DNA of 38,335 bases from Nemertoderma westbladi (lineage: Eukaryota > Xenacoelomorpha > Nemertodermatida > Nemertodermatidae). Below are positions 38,187-38,335 of this stretch, piece after piece. A program made the position numbers and the translations under genes. The DNA lies in contig JAUCBJ010005153.1 in assembly GCA_032718475.1 (NCBI GenBank), forward strand, positions 1-38,335, read 5' to 3'. The notes beneath the pieces were generated by a model that did not search any database, was not told where the DNA came from, and worked only from the letters and a program-made list of their open reading frames with translations. Positions within the stretch are counted from its first letter, which is position 1; each line of letters starts with the position of its first letter.

Positions 38187-38222
38187 ATTGGTCGTTCAAA
38201 GTCATGGAAGCTGCAGGATTGG
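38187..38222 (-). promoter_or_regulatory. Two CCAAT boxes
   Basis: ATTGG at 38187-38191 and 38218-38222 (CCAAT on the minus strand), 31 bp or about three helical turns apart, within GACCAATCA and AACCAATCC contexts that fit NF-Y sites. They lie 198-233 bp upstream of ATG 37989, a usual distance for a promoter of the minus-strand gene. Confidence 0.5.
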
Positions 38223-38335
38223 TTGCAAAATAGGCAACATCATTTCAACAACTTTGTTTCAGTGGTCAAATTAGTGTTAACATCATATCGGCAGTCTATT
38301 TAGAGTTTATTCTGTCAAATGTATATCCCAACCCC

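Noticed and set aside
1-38335. CRISPR array, rRNA or operon-like gene organisation
   Set aside because: No spacer-repeat structure, no rRNA sequence and no compact same-strand gene runs; the gene content is metazoan.

Overview
The window looks like a transposon-rich stretch of an invertebrate animal genome, probably aquatic. The evidence is metazoan: an intronless membrane-anchored fibrinogen-related (FReD) gene, BEL/Pao and Penelope-like retroelements, several non-LTR retrotransposons, a TTAA-flanked piggyBac-like element, a splice-donor-terminated exon and CCAAT boxes. There is no bacterial-style operon, CRISPR array or rRNA. The phylum cannot be fixed from the sequence; echinoderm, hemichordate, lancelet or mollusc would all fit.

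Layout. 0.4-0.86 kb is a 68-bp tandem array with an alternating two-monomer pattern. 1.38-1.63 kb is a tRNA-derived SINE whose Pol III A and B boxes bracket a complete minimal type I hammerhead ribozyme; its 3' tail is nearly identical to the 3' end of the LINE at 4.4-6.5 kb. 2.5-3.5 kb is the FReD gene. 7.4-8.6 kb is a BEL/Pao RT fragment, cut by a short repeat that recurs at 35.9 kb. 11.0-11.4 kb is a MITE. 11.5-14.7 kb is a minisatellite split by a 5'-truncated, poly(A)-tailed LINE end carrying a zinc knuckle and a restriction-like endonuclease domain. 14.7-20.4 kb is a Penelope-like element (PLE-A). It is broken by a 3.2-kb piggyBac-like element, which is in turn broken by a LINE with an 11-bp target-site duplication, giving a readable three-layer insertion history. 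21.7-26.0 kb (minus strand) is a very long reading frame of about 1,430 codons, interrupted by one in-frame UAA, with three zinc-knuckle-like motifs and no family I recognise. 27.6-31.5 kb (minus) is a 5'-truncated BEL/Pao pol. 31.5-34.8 kb is a second Penelope-like element (PLE-B) in a head-to-head arrangement. 34.8-35.2 kb is a LINE ORF1 fragment. 36.9-37.25 kb is extremely G-rich. 37.65-37.99 kb (minus) is a probable first coding exon of a host gene with two CCAAT boxes upstream.

How the parts relate. Most coding sequence is retroelement-derived and broken. The SINE and the LINE at 4.4-6.5 kb form a probable parasite and host pair, because the SINE carries the LINE's 3' end and the same TAG-repeat tail. 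The likely host genes are the FReD gene and the 38-kb exon. The two most interesting items are the hammerhead embedded in the tRNA-like SINE head and the unidentified giant gag- or capsid-like reading frame. All family assignments rest on motif recognition by eye; no database search was run.
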